Shown in pieces: positions 56,596 through 64,000 of a stretch of 64,000 nucleotides of DNA. Each line of letters starts with the position of its first letter. The first letter of the stretch is position 1. Position numbers and translations under genes: made by a program. Origin of the DNA: Alistipes sp. (lineage in GTDB: Bacteria; Bacteroidota; Bacteroidia; Bacteroidales; Rikenellaceae); the NCBI GenBank assembly GCA_020026435.1, contig JAHHQK010000007.1, forward strand, positions 9,157 to 73,156. Direction: 5' to 3'. The notes under the pieces were generated by a model, which ran no database searches, was not told the DNA's origin, and saw only the letters and a list, made by a program, of their open reading frames with translations.

Positions 56596-57378
56596 TCATT
56601 CGTTATCAGTGCTTTTGCTTGCCCCTGTTTGGGGGATTCGGGGCCTGGTGGTGTCGGGGGGCTGGTCATCTGCCGGCCTGAGATCCGTGAACCAGTAGCC
56701 GTAACGGCGATGGGTGCCGTCGTCGAGACCGACATCGAAAAATTCGTGATACACACCCGCGGTCTCGAACGCCACGGGATGTGAGAAGATCGGGCCGTCA
56801 TAACAAAAGGTATGGTATTCGCCGTTTTCGCCGTTGGGGTCCATCGTCGGGGGCAGCGAGCGGATGAAGGCGCGGTCGATGATGCGGCCGATGGCCTCGC
56901 GGCCCAACCCCTCGTCGGGGGCGGTCACCACCATGCACTTCAGCCCGCTTTGCAGGAACGCTTCGATCACCTCCCCGGAGGTGGCATCCCACAGCGGCTC
57001 GACTACCTCGATGCCCAGCGGACGGAGCTGCTCCTCGCGGTAGCGGCGCACGTCGTGGAGGAAGATGTCGCCGAAGATGAAGTGCGTGACGCCCTCCTGC
57101 CGGAAATGCTCCACGGCGCGGCCCATTTCGCGGGCGTAGTCCTCCATGTTGCCTTTGGGCGTCAGCTCCACGATGTGGAGCGGGATGCCGATCGAGTCGG
57201 CCTGGCGTTGGAGCAGGCTTAGGGGGATGTCGTGCATGGTCGACAGACGGGTTGAGCGGTTGACGGTCGTCAGCAGGGCCACGATGTCGTATTGCCCGCT
57301 CCGGATCGCCCGCCACAGGGCATGGGCCGAGTCCTTGCCTCCGCTCCAGTTGAATACGGCTTTGGGGAGAGTTTTCAT
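56596..57378 (-). CDS. Diphthine--ammonia-ligase-like ATP pyrophosphatase
   Basis: 260 residues. The PP-loop FNWSGGKDSAHALWRA (about 9-24) and EGVTHFIFGDIFLHDVR, WDATSGEVIEAFL and GENGEYHTF match the Dph6/MJ0570 family of ATP pyrophosphatases. In archaea and eukaryotes it amidates diphthine on EF2; bacteria lack diphthamide, so the bacterial substrate must differ and is unknown. It is encoded alone, convergent to the transporter. Confidence 0.85.
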   Translation of the reverse strand: MKTLPKAVFNWSGGKDSAHALWRAIRSGQYDIVALLTTVNRSTRLSTMHDIPLSLLQRQADSIGIPLHIVELTPKGNMEDYAREMGRAVEHFRQEGVTHFIFGDIFLHDVRRYREEQLRPLGIEVVEPLWDATSGEVIEAFLQSGLKCMVVTAPDEGLGREAIGRIIDRAFIRSLPPTMDPNGENGEYHTFCYDGPIFSHPVAFETAGVYHEFFDVGLDDGTHRRYGYWFTDLRPADDQPPDTTRPRIPQTGASKSTDNE

Positions 57379-57519
57379 GGAGCTAAAGGTAGGGATTTTT
57401 TGTTGAAAAATCGCAGCGGTGGTTCCGATTTTGTTTTTCGGAGGATGCGGGGGCGGGAAGGAGGGGTGGAATGATGAAAAAATGTTGATAAGTTTTTGGA
57501 GCTAAAAGACCCTGTTTTT

Positions 57520-57548
57520 TTTGTTTATGGAAAAAATGCTTATCTTTG
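57520..57548 (+). promoter_or_regulatory. Promoter of guaB
   Basis: TTTG (57520-57523), 17 bp, TATCTTTG (57541-57548), both exact. The guaB ATG follows at 57574; the frame is open before it but lies across the promoter. Confidence 0.7.
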
Positions 57549-57573
57549 TGGGCAACAAAAATCCACGTTCATT

Positions 57574-59055
57574 ATGTCTTTTATCAATGAAAGGGTCCAG
57601 CCCGAAGGTCTCACCTTCGACGATGTGCTGCTTGTGCCCGCCTATTCGGAAGTGTTGCCGCGAGAGGTTGATCTCAAAACCCGTTTCTCGCGTAATATCA
57701 GTCTTAACATCCCCATTGTGTCCGCTGCCATGGACACCGTTACCGAAGCGCCTCTGGCTATAGCCCTGGCTCGCGAAGGAGGCATCGGTGTGATCCACAA
57801 GAATATGTCGATCGAGGAGCAGGCTGCCCAGGTTCGCCAGGTGAAGCGTGCCGAGAACGGCATGATCTACGATCCGGTGACGATCTCCGAGGAGAGCACG
57901 GTGGGCGATGCGCTGGCGATGATGAAAGAGTATAAGATCGGCGGTATTCCCGTTGTGGACGAGACGCGCAAGCTGATCGGTATCGTCACTAACCGCGACC
58001 TGCGCTTCCAGAGCGATATGTCGCGCAAGATCGCCGAGGTGATGACTCCCGGCGACCGTCTGGTCACGACCCACAGCACCGAGCTGGCCAATGCCAAGGA
58101 GGTGCTGCTTAACAGCAAGATCGAGAAACTCCCCGTTGTCGACGAAGAGGGCCGTCTGGTGGGCCTGATCACCTATAAGGACCTGACCAAGATCCAGGAT
58201 CATCCCAATGCCTGCAAGGACGAGAAGGGCCGCCTGAGAGTAGCTGCCGGTGTGGGTATCACGCCCGATGCCCTGGACCGTGTCAAGGCTTTGGCTGCCG
58301 AGGGTGTCGATGCCATCGTTCTGGATTCGGCTCACGGACATTCGGCCGCCATCGCCCGCAAACTCCACGAGATCAAGGAACTCTTCCCCAACCTGGATGT
58401 TGTGGCCGGCAATGTGGCTACTGCCGAGGCTGCCCGTTACCTGGCTGACAATGGTGTCGATGCCGTGAAGGTGGGTATCGGTCCGGGTTCGATCTGCACG
58501 ACGCGTGTGATTGCCGGTGTGGGTGTTCCCCAGCTGACGGCTATCTATGAGGTGGCCAAGGAGCTGAAGGGTTCGGGTATTCCGGTCATTGCCGACGGAG
58601 GTCTGCGCTATTCTGGTGACCTGGTCAAGGCTTTGGCCGCAGGCGGTGATTGCGTGATGATCGGTTCGATGTTCGCCGGTACGGAGGAGGCTCCGGGCGA
58701 CACGATCATCTTTAACGGACGTAAGTTCAAATCCTACCGCGGTATGGGTTCGATCGACGCCATGAAGGCCGGTTCGGCCGACCGCTACTTCCAGAAGGGC
58801 GGCAAGGCCAACTTCAGCAAGCTCGTTCCCGAGGGTATCGTGGCCCGTGTGCCGTTCAAGGGTACGCTCAACGAGACGGTCTTCCAGTTGGTCGGCGGCG
58901 TACGTGCCGGAATGTTCTATTGCGGTGCAAAGGATATTGCCGCACTGCAGACCGCACGCTTCATCCGCATCACCTCGTCGGGTATGATGGAGAGCCATCC
59001 CCACGATGTGACGATCACGAGCGAGGCCCCGAACTACAGCAGCGAGCGTCAGTAA
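57574..59055 (+). CDS. guaB: IMP dehydrogenase
   Basis: 493 residues. The TIM barrel starts at [16 protein letters not shown], and two CBS domains (about 95-210) are inserted. The catalytic loop [15 protein letters not shown] carries the active Cys (about residue 308), followed by [13 protein letters not shown] and the flap RGMGSIDAM. It makes XMP from IMP with NAD, the first committed step to GMP; CBS domains sense purine nucleotides. guaA follows 89 bp later, so both GMP-forming steps are adjacent. Confidence 0.97.
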   Translation: MSFINERVQPEGLTFDDVLLVPAYSEVLPREVDLKTRFSRNISLNIPIVSAAMDTVTEAPLAIALAREGGIGVIHKNMSIEEQAAQVRQVKRAENGMIYDPVTISEESTVGDALAMMKEYKIGGIPVVDETRKLIGIVTNRDLRFQSDMSRKIAEVMTPGDRLVTTHSTELANAKEVLLNSKIEKLPVVDEEGRLVGLITYKDLTKIQDHPNACKDEKGRLRVAAGVGITPDALDRVKALAAEGVDAIVLDSAHGHSAAIARKLHEIKELFPNLDVVAGNVATAEAARYLADNGVDAVKVGIGPGSICTTRVIAGVGVPQLTAIYEVAKELKGSGIPVIADGGLRYSGDLVKALAAGGDCVMIGSMFAGTEEAPGDTIIFNGRKFKSYRGMGSIDAMKAGSADRYFQKGGKANFSKLVPEGIVARVPFKGTLNETVFQLVGGVRAGMFYCGAKDIAALQTARFIRITSSGMMESHPHDVTITSEAPNYSSERQ

Positions 59056-59144
59056 TCCCTCGCGTTGCTTTCAACCTGCCCTCCCCGGTGAGGACGGGTT
59101 GCTTCCCAAAGACCAAATTATATAAAGAACAGATAATCTGATTT

Positions 59145-60671
59145 ATGGAGAAAATAATTATCCTGGATTTCGGATCGCAGTACACCCAGCTCATCGCACG
59201 GCGCGTGCGCGAGTTGAATGTCTACTGTGAGATCCATCCGTTCAACAAGATTCCCGCCCTGGACGACTCCGTGAAGGGAGTGATCCTCTCGGGAAGCCCT
59301 TGTTCGGTACGCGATGAGGGTGCTCCGTCGCCCGATTTGTCGGCCATCAAGGGACACCTGCCTCTGTTGGGTATCTGCTACGGTGCCCAGCTGCTGGCTT
59401 CGGCCTATGGCGGTGAGGTGGAACCTGCTCCCAGCCGTGAGTACGGCCGTGCCATGCTGACGGTGGGCGATGAGCAGGATCCCCTGTTGCAGGATCTGCC
59501 CCGGACGACGCAGGTGTGGATGTCGCACGGCGATACCATCACGCGTGTGCCCGAAAATTACCGTCTGATTGCCGGTACGGAGGATGTGCGTGTGGCTGCC
59601 TTCCATATCGAGGGCGAGCAGACGTGGGGCATCCAGTTCCACCCCGAGGTTTACCATTCGACCGACGGAAAACAGCTGCTCAAGAACTTCATCACCTCGA
59701 TCTGCGGATGTTCGCAGTCGTGGACCTCGGAGCATTTCGCCGAGTCGACGATCCGCGAGCTGAAGGAGAAACTGGGCAACGACCGTGTGGTGCTGGGTCT
59801 GTCGGGCGGTGTGGATTCGACGGTTGCGGCCGTGCTGCTGCACCGTGCCATCGGCGAGAACCTCTATTGTATCTTCGTGGACTCGGGCCTGCTGCGCAAG
59901 AACGAGTTCGAGGAGGTGCTGGCCTCGTATAAGGATATGGGACTCAACGTCAAGGGTGTCCGTGCCGGGGAGAAGTTCCTGGGCGACCTGAAGGGCGTGA
60001 GCGATCCCGAGCAGAAGCGCAAGATCATCGGCCGCGACTTCGTGGAGGTGTTCAACGAGGAGGCCAAGCGCATCGAGAATGTCAAGTGGCTGGGGCAGGG
60101 TACGATCTATCCCGATGTCATCGAGTCGAGTGCCGTCAACGGTCCTTCGGTGACGATCAAGTCACACCACAATGTGGGTGGTTTGCCCAAGGAGATGAAC
60201 CTCAAGATCGTCGAGCCGCTGCGTCTGCTCTTTAAGGACGAGGTGCGTCGCGTGGGTCGTTCGTTGGGTATCTCCGAGCTGCTGATCGGCCGTCATCCCT
60301 TCCCCGGACCGGGTCTCGCGATCCGTATCCTGGGCGAGATCACGCCCGAGAAGGTCGAGATCCTGCAGAATGTCGACAAGATTTATATCGACTCGCTGCG
60401 CAAGGCGGGTCTTTACGATCAGGTATGGCAGGCTGGAGCCATCCTGCTGCCGGTGAAGAGTGTCGGCGTGATGGGCGACGAGCGCACCTACGAGCGATGT
60501 GTCGCACTGCGTGCCGTAAGCTCGACGGACGGCATGACGGCCGACTGGGTACACCTGCCTTATGAGTTCCTGGCCGACCTGTCGAACGAGATCATCAATA
60601 AGGTCCGCGGCGTGAACCGCGTAGTGTATGACATCTCCTCGAAACCGCCTGCCACGATCGAGTGGGAGTAG
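59145..60671 (+). CDS. guaA: GMP synthase (glutamine-hydrolysing)
   Basis: 508 residues. The class I amidotransferase has the nucleophile Cys78 in LGICYGAQ and His in FHPEVYHS. The ATP-pyrophosphatase PP-loop is [14 protein letters not shown] (about 220), and the C-terminal dimerisation domain ends in the usual PPATIEWE. It converts XMP to GMP using glutamine. Probably read with guaB; a terminator follows. Confidence 0.98.
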   Translation: MEKIIILDFGSQYTQLIARRVRELNVYCEIHPFNKIPALDDSVKGVILSGSPCSVRDEGAPSPDLSAIKGHLPLLGICYGAQLLASAYGGEVEPAPSREYGRAMLTVGDEQDPLLQDLPRTTQVWMSHGDTITRVPENYRLIAGTEDVRVAAFHIEGEQTWGIQFHPEVYHSTDGKQLLKNFITSICGCSQSWTSEHFAESTIRELKEKLGNDRVVLGLSGGVDSTVAAVLLHRAIGENLYCIFVDSGLLRKNEFEEVLASYKDMGLNVKGVRAGEKFLGDLKGVSDPEQKRKIIGRDFVEVFNEEAKRIENVKWLGQGTIYPDVIESSAVNGPSVTIKSHHNVGGLPKEMNLKIVEPLRLLFKDEVRRVGRSLGISELLIGRHPFPGPGLAIRILGEITPEKVEILQNVDKIYIDSLRKAGLYDQVWQAGAILLPVKSVGVMGDERTYERCVALRAVSSTDGMTADWVHLPYEFLADLSNEIINKVRGVNRVVYDISSKPPATIEWE

Positions 60672-60694
60672 CGAGGCTTTCACACAACCCCATA

Positions 60695-60732
60695 AAGGCG
60701 ACCGGATCCGTCCGGCCGCCTTGGTTGTTTTT
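60695..60732 (+). terminator. guaBA terminator
   Basis: AAGGCGACCGG / CCGGCCGCCTT stem (one mismatch) with TTGGTTGTTTTT after it. Confidence 0.8.
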
Positions 60733-60844
60733 ATGAGGGGACACGGGTAGGAGGGGGGACGCACTGCCTCCCAGGTCTTACCCCGTGAACCGGCCAGCAC
60801 AAGATCCTCTGGCGGAGGCTCTTTTGTGGCCTTGTTGCGCGGCC

Positions 60845-61000
60845 TTGTGGCTGGATTGGCTTCGTGATATGGCTGCGGGAATCGGCCGTCTGTGACATTG
60901 CTACCCGTAATGGTTGCGCGGAAATTTGCGCCCGTGACATTGCCGCAGGAATCGGCTTCCTGGGATATTTTGCAGAAATCGGCTGCACGGGGGCTTTGTC
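60845..61000. repeat. Degenerate ~28-bp repeat, about five units
   Basis: Units near TTGCnGGAATCGGCnnCCnGTGACAT recur with GGAAT/GAAA cores at about 60853, 60879, 60921, 60949 and 60975 (spacings 26, 42, 28, 26). They lie in the guaA-acetyltransferase spacer; the remaining spacer (60733-60844, 61001-61185) shows no gene. Confidence 0.5.
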
Positions 61001-61185
61001 TTGTGGATTTGTTCCGTGCTTTTGCGGAGTTGCTGGTGCTGCGGAAGAGCCTATGGACTTTTGTCGTCGGGACTTTGGGCCGGGAATCTTGCAGCAGACC
61101 GCTGTTTGGCCATGTGCCTGTCGCACAAACCGCGACACGGTGAGAAAGCCCCCTTTGTAAAATGATTATTCAAAATAGAAAACCA

Positions 61186-61806
61186 ATGAAAGAAGTAAAT
61201 CCGGAAGAGACCTCGCGAGCTGCGGCCTTCGGGCTGTGGATGGATGCCCCGATGCCGATGGTTACCTTCCTCAAGACGATGGATGTGGGGCGTCTGTGCC
61301 GTGTGAGCCACCGTCGGGGGCTGAAATTCAATATGCTGATGTGCTGGTGTGTGGGGCGGGCCGCCTCGCGCATCAAGGAGTTTTACCTGTTGCCCGTGGG
61401 CCACAAGCTGATGCAGTACGACGCCCTGGCCGTAAATACGATCGTGGAGAACTGCCGCGGTGAAGTATGCTCGTGCGACATCCCCTTTTCGGAGGATCTG
61501 CACAGGTTCAATGCCGATTATCTGCGCCTTACGCATCAGGTGGCCGCCAGCTGCACGAACCACGACCTTGAGGACCGGATGGTCATCGGCACATCGGCCC
61601 TGGCCCGCTATGGGATCGACGGTGCGGTGGGGATGTATAGCGGGATCTTCAACAATCCGTTCATGATCTGGGGCCGTTACCGCCGCCATTGGTTCAAGAC
61701 CCTGCTTACGGTCTCCTTCCAGTTCCACCACACGCAGATGGACGGAGCGCACGCCGCCCGCTTTTTGGACGAACTCCAGCGCGAAATCAGCAGCCTGGAG
61801 GCGTAA
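61186..61806 (+). CDS. Chloramphenicol-acetyltransferase-like protein
   Basis: 206 residues from MKEVNPEETSRA; an ATG 24 bp upstream would add MIIQNRKP. The CAT catalytic motif HHTQMDGAHAARF is at the C-terminus, with FNMLMCWCVGRAA and WFKTLLTVSFQFHHTQ as in type-B-like CAT trimers. Such proteins acetylate a small molecule with acetyl-CoA; many chromosomal members do not act on chloramphenicol. An AraC-GyrI regulator gene follows 63 bp later on the same strand, suggesting control by a small ligand. Confidence 0.85.
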   Translation: MKEVNPEETSRAAAFGLWMDAPMPMVTFLKTMDVGRLCRVSHRRGLKFNMLMCWCVGRAASRIKEFYLLPVGHKLMQYDALAVNTIVENCRGEVCSCDIPFSEDLHRFNADYLRLTHQVAASCTNHDLEDRMVIGTSALARYGIDGAVGMYSGIFNNPFMIWGRYRRHWFKTLLTVSFQFHHTQMDGAHAARFLDELQREISSLEA

Positions 61807-61869
61807 CTGCCCCGTCTCTGTCTCTTACCCGATTCCGAAACCCCGCAAATACCCGATTCCCAAAGAACC

Positions 61870-62787
61870 ATGATGCTGGATTCAGACAAATACACCCGTT
61901 CGGTCAATGCCGTCATCGACTATATCAATGCCCATATCGACACCCGGTTGGATCTGCAAACGCTGGCCGCGCAGACCCACCTGTCGGTGTTTCACTTCCA
62001 GCGCGTCTTTACGGCGGTGATGGGAGAGTCCCCGTCGCGCTATGTCCTGAGGCGGCGGCTGGAGCTTGCGGCCATACAGCTGAGGAACGATCCGCGCAGA
62101 CCCGTTACGGAGATAGCCTTCGACTACGGGTTCAATTCTGTGAATGTCTTCTGCCGCAACTTCAAGAAGCATTTCGGCATGACGGCCGAGGCCTATCGCC
62201 GCAAGACGAGTGAGTCGGATAGCAAGAATCGTCCATCGGAGTGCAGTATCAATCCATCGCAGCGGAGCTATTCCCGCTACTTTTGCTCCCGTAAAACTTT
62301 AAAAACAGGAGATAAAACCATGGATTGTAACTTTGAAATCAAGCATCTGGAGGCCACTCATGTGGTCTATTGCCGCCATTACGGTGCGTATGACAACTTG
62401 CAGGAGTCGTTCGACAAACTCATGCGCTGGGCCTATCCCCGAGGGCTGGTGACGGCGGAGAGCCGCCTGGCCACCATATTCCACGACAATCCGGAGGTGA
62501 CCGACGTGGAGAACCGCATCTCGGATGCCTGTCTGGTGGTGAACGGACCGCTGAAGACGGACGGGGAGGTCAGTGCCGCCCTTCTTCCCGGGGGGCGGTA
62601 TGCCGTCGGACGCTTCGAGCTGGAGTGGAAGGATTTTGAGGCGGCCTGGAAAAATATGTTCGTGTTGCTGGAGGAGCACGGCTGTTCATGCTGCGGCCTG
62701 CCCTTCGAGATCTATATCGACCGTTCCGAGACCCATCCCGCAGGAAAGTGGGTGGTGGATATCTGTATTCCCGTGTCGTTGGAATAG
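61870..62787 (+). CDS. AraC-type regulator with GyrI-like domain
   Basis: 305 residues. The N-terminal 110 residues hold two helix-turn-helix motifs (LDLQTLAAQTHLSVFHFQRV; VTEIAFDYGFNSVNVFCRNF). After a linker, about 150-305 is a GyrI/SbmC-like ligand-binding domain (FEIKHLEATHVVYCRHYG..., YIDRSETHPAGKW). This DNA-binding-first layout is that of Rob/BmrR-like multidrug or stress regulators. It likely responds to a small molecule and may control the acetyltransferase gene before it. Confidence 0.9.
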   Translation: MMLDSDKYTRSVNAVIDYINAHIDTRLDLQTLAAQTHLSVFHFQRVFTAVMGESPSRYVLRRRLELAAIQLRNDPRRPVTEIAFDYGFNSVNVFCRNFKKHFGMTAEAYRRKTSESDSKNRPSECSINPSQRSYSRYFCSRKTLKTGDKTMDCNFEIKHLEATHVVYCRHYGAYDNLQESFDKLMRWAYPRGLVTAESRLATIFHDNPEVTDVENRISDACLVVNGPLKTDGEVSAALLPGGRYAVGRFELEWKDFEAAWKNMFVLLEEHGCSCCGLPFEIYIDRSETHPAGKWVVDICIPVSLE

Positions 62788-62810
62788 AGCTGCCGCTGTT
62801 CGGAAAAACA

Positions 62811-62852
62811 AAGCCTCTTATTCTTTATTTCAAAGAATAAGAGGCTTATCTT
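62811..62852 (+). terminator. Terminator of the AraC-GyrI gene
   Basis: Perfect 16-bp stem AAGCCTCTTATTCTTT / AAAGAATAAGAGGCTT with loop ATTTC, then ATCTTTAT. Confidence 0.9.
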
Positions 62853-62919
62853 TATGGTGTTGATACTTTTACAGATGTTGTAATCGAGCGTGTAATGTCA
62901 GATAAACTTGCGGGCAGAT

Positions 62920-63956
62920 ATGATAGTTATATTATCATTTTGTTTTATTTTTTGTAATGTTTTAAGTGCACAAAACATAATGAAAATAGAGCAGCATTCA
63001 TTCAAGTCGTCAATATTGACTCAGGAAATGATTATATAAAGTCTTATATTCTGTTTTCACCCGAAGTAATGGAACAAGTTCCTCGTTTTGAGGTTGATTA
63101 CAAGACAAATGTCCCGAGTATCCGTATAATCACAGCAATGGATGATACGGAGGCAAGAAAATATTTTGGCCGGGAATTATACGAGTCCTTTCGTGAAAAA
63201 CATTATGACGTAAAGCTGAAAACCGTCAGGGCGGACCACATGTCCATAATTCCGGCCGGTATAATGGACGCTCTGACAGGTCTGTATGACAAATATTACA
63301 ATATAGACAGCATCTATAATATCATCGAACAAGCGGATGCTTCTCTCCGGGATATTTTTTCAAACATAAGTGAAAGCAATAAAAATCGTTATAACCAGTC
63401 TCTTCCCGTTTCTGGTTCATACATTTCCGCCTTCTTGTGGACTGCCATTCAAAGAGACGAAAAAGAATCTGTCGATAAATTATGCAGCTATTATAAGAAT
63501 GCCCTTATGGATGAAGCGTCCGACCCGAATGCTTTGGGTGTGATGGGGAATTTAATGAAGAAACTCGGTCGGTGGAAAGAAGCGGATCATTATTTGGGGC
63601 GATGTCTGGCCGGATACAGGAAGTTGAAACAGGAGCATGAAACACTATATTGGAGAAGAGTGTAGGCATTGGATGTTTTGCCCCGGTTCGGACAATACAA
63701 AAAGGCATGGGAACTTTTGGAAGAAGGGAAGAGGATATATCCCGATGACAAGGCCATATTTTCCTATTATCAGGGTGTGTTGTCCATAACCGGCAATTAC
63801 CACCTGGAAAAAGGAGTGGAACAATTAAAGACAGCTGTTGAGCATCCAGATGTACTGAAGAATAATTTTGTCAAAAAAGACGATGTGGAAAATCTGATAA
63901 ACAAAGGAATAAAAGCGTTACATATACTCGTGACACTGTCCAAAATGAGGATGTAA
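62920..63956 (+). pseudogene. Decayed alpha/beta-hydrolase (esterase) with TPR-like tail
   Basis: An ATG at 62920 opens a signal peptide (MIVILSFCFIFCNVLSAQ) and 20 more residues, then stops at 63037. In another frame, from about 62958, the C-terminal part of an exported esterase-like hydrolase is readable (YIKSYILFSPEVMEQVPRF; IRIITAMDDTEARKYF; the likely catalytic-His segment VRADHMSI), followed by a helical repeat tail. A TAG at 63663-63665 interrupts this frame, which continues in register (ALDVLPRFGQYKKAWELLEE). The nucleophile region is missing, so an internal deletion is inferred. The last residues (VTLSKMRM) come from an IS end. The DNA is AT-rich, unlike the neighbours. Confidence 0.7.
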
Positions 63957-64000
63957 ATTAAACTGTGTCAGCAAAGAATAAAATATTATATTTGCTTTAT
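63932..64000. mobile_element. Probable IS terminus at the window edge
   Basis: GACACTGTCCAAAAT (63932-63946) exactly repeats 16702-16716. It replaces the natural end of the hydrolase pseudogene, so an insertion sequence, perhaps IS256-like, probably begins here and continues beyond the window. Confidence 0.45.

Noticed and set aside
60845..61000. A small CRISPR array
   Set aside because: The repeat units are degenerate and nearly adjacent, with no unique spacers of even length and no cas genes.
63663..63665. TAG in the hydrolase frame as a recoded (readthrough) codon
   Set aside because: The same gene has a deleted core, a frame change and an IS-cut end, so ordinary decay explains it better.

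Overview
The window is GC-rich chromosomal DNA from a member of the Bacteroidota, order Bacteroidales. Supporting signs are a SusC/TonB-type receptor with an N-terminal carboxypeptidase-like domain, BACON, DUF5606, DUF3276, DUF4857 and SPOR-type proteins, and the Bacteroidota promoter pattern (TTTG or TTG, about 17-20 bp, then TAnnTTTG) at several starts. An Alistipes-like (Rikenellaceae) host is my inference from GC content and gene content; no rRNA gene is present to test it. No tRNA, rRNA or CRISPR array was seen.

Layout. 1-156 is the 3' end of a polyprenol-phosphate sugar transferase. 647-12643 is a divergent accessory locus. Leftwards run a TonB-dependent receptor, a small lipoprotein, a DUF6850-like beta-barrel, a BACON lipoprotein and a DUF4876-like lipoprotein. 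Rightwards run a lipoprotein with a Cys/His cluster, a PepSY-type membrane protein, an ABC ATPase, its permease and a DUF4857-like protein. Together they look like an envelope-spanning uptake or handling system, probably for a metal, haem or chelate; the substrate is unknown. A GIY-YIG protein and a DUF4359 protein follow. 14220-16700 is a dead, AT-rich IS21-family element, followed at once by what looks like the end of another IS.

17-42 kb is mostly core genome: tpiA, lysS, a leftward run of metallopeptidase, SGNH protein, MBOAT acyltransferase and PAP2 phosphatase, then a short-chain dehydrogenase, an FtsX-type permease, ubiE/menG, trxA, dnaE, aroE with a DUF368 transporter, an S41 protease, hisS-ettA and obg. 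42-62 kb continues with two overlapping paralogous lipoproteins, serB, an MscS channel, DUF5606, a secreted C1 peptidase, a sodium:solute symporter, a 995-residue golvesin-like protein, a YqeY protein, a BASS-like transporter, a diphthine-ammonia-ligase-like protein, guaB-guaA, a chloramphenicol-acetyltransferase-like protein and an AraC-GyrI regulator.

From about 62.86 kb composition turns AT-rich. A decayed alpha/beta-hydrolase gene there carries an internal deletion, an in-frame TAG and a 3' end cut by an IS terminus that shares 15 bp with the junction behind the IS21 remnant. Other unexplained structure includes a dispersed hairpin repeat (232-317 and 28559-28646), two degenerate short-period repeats in spacers, and an AGGTAT palindrome between the divergent promoters of the TonB locus.
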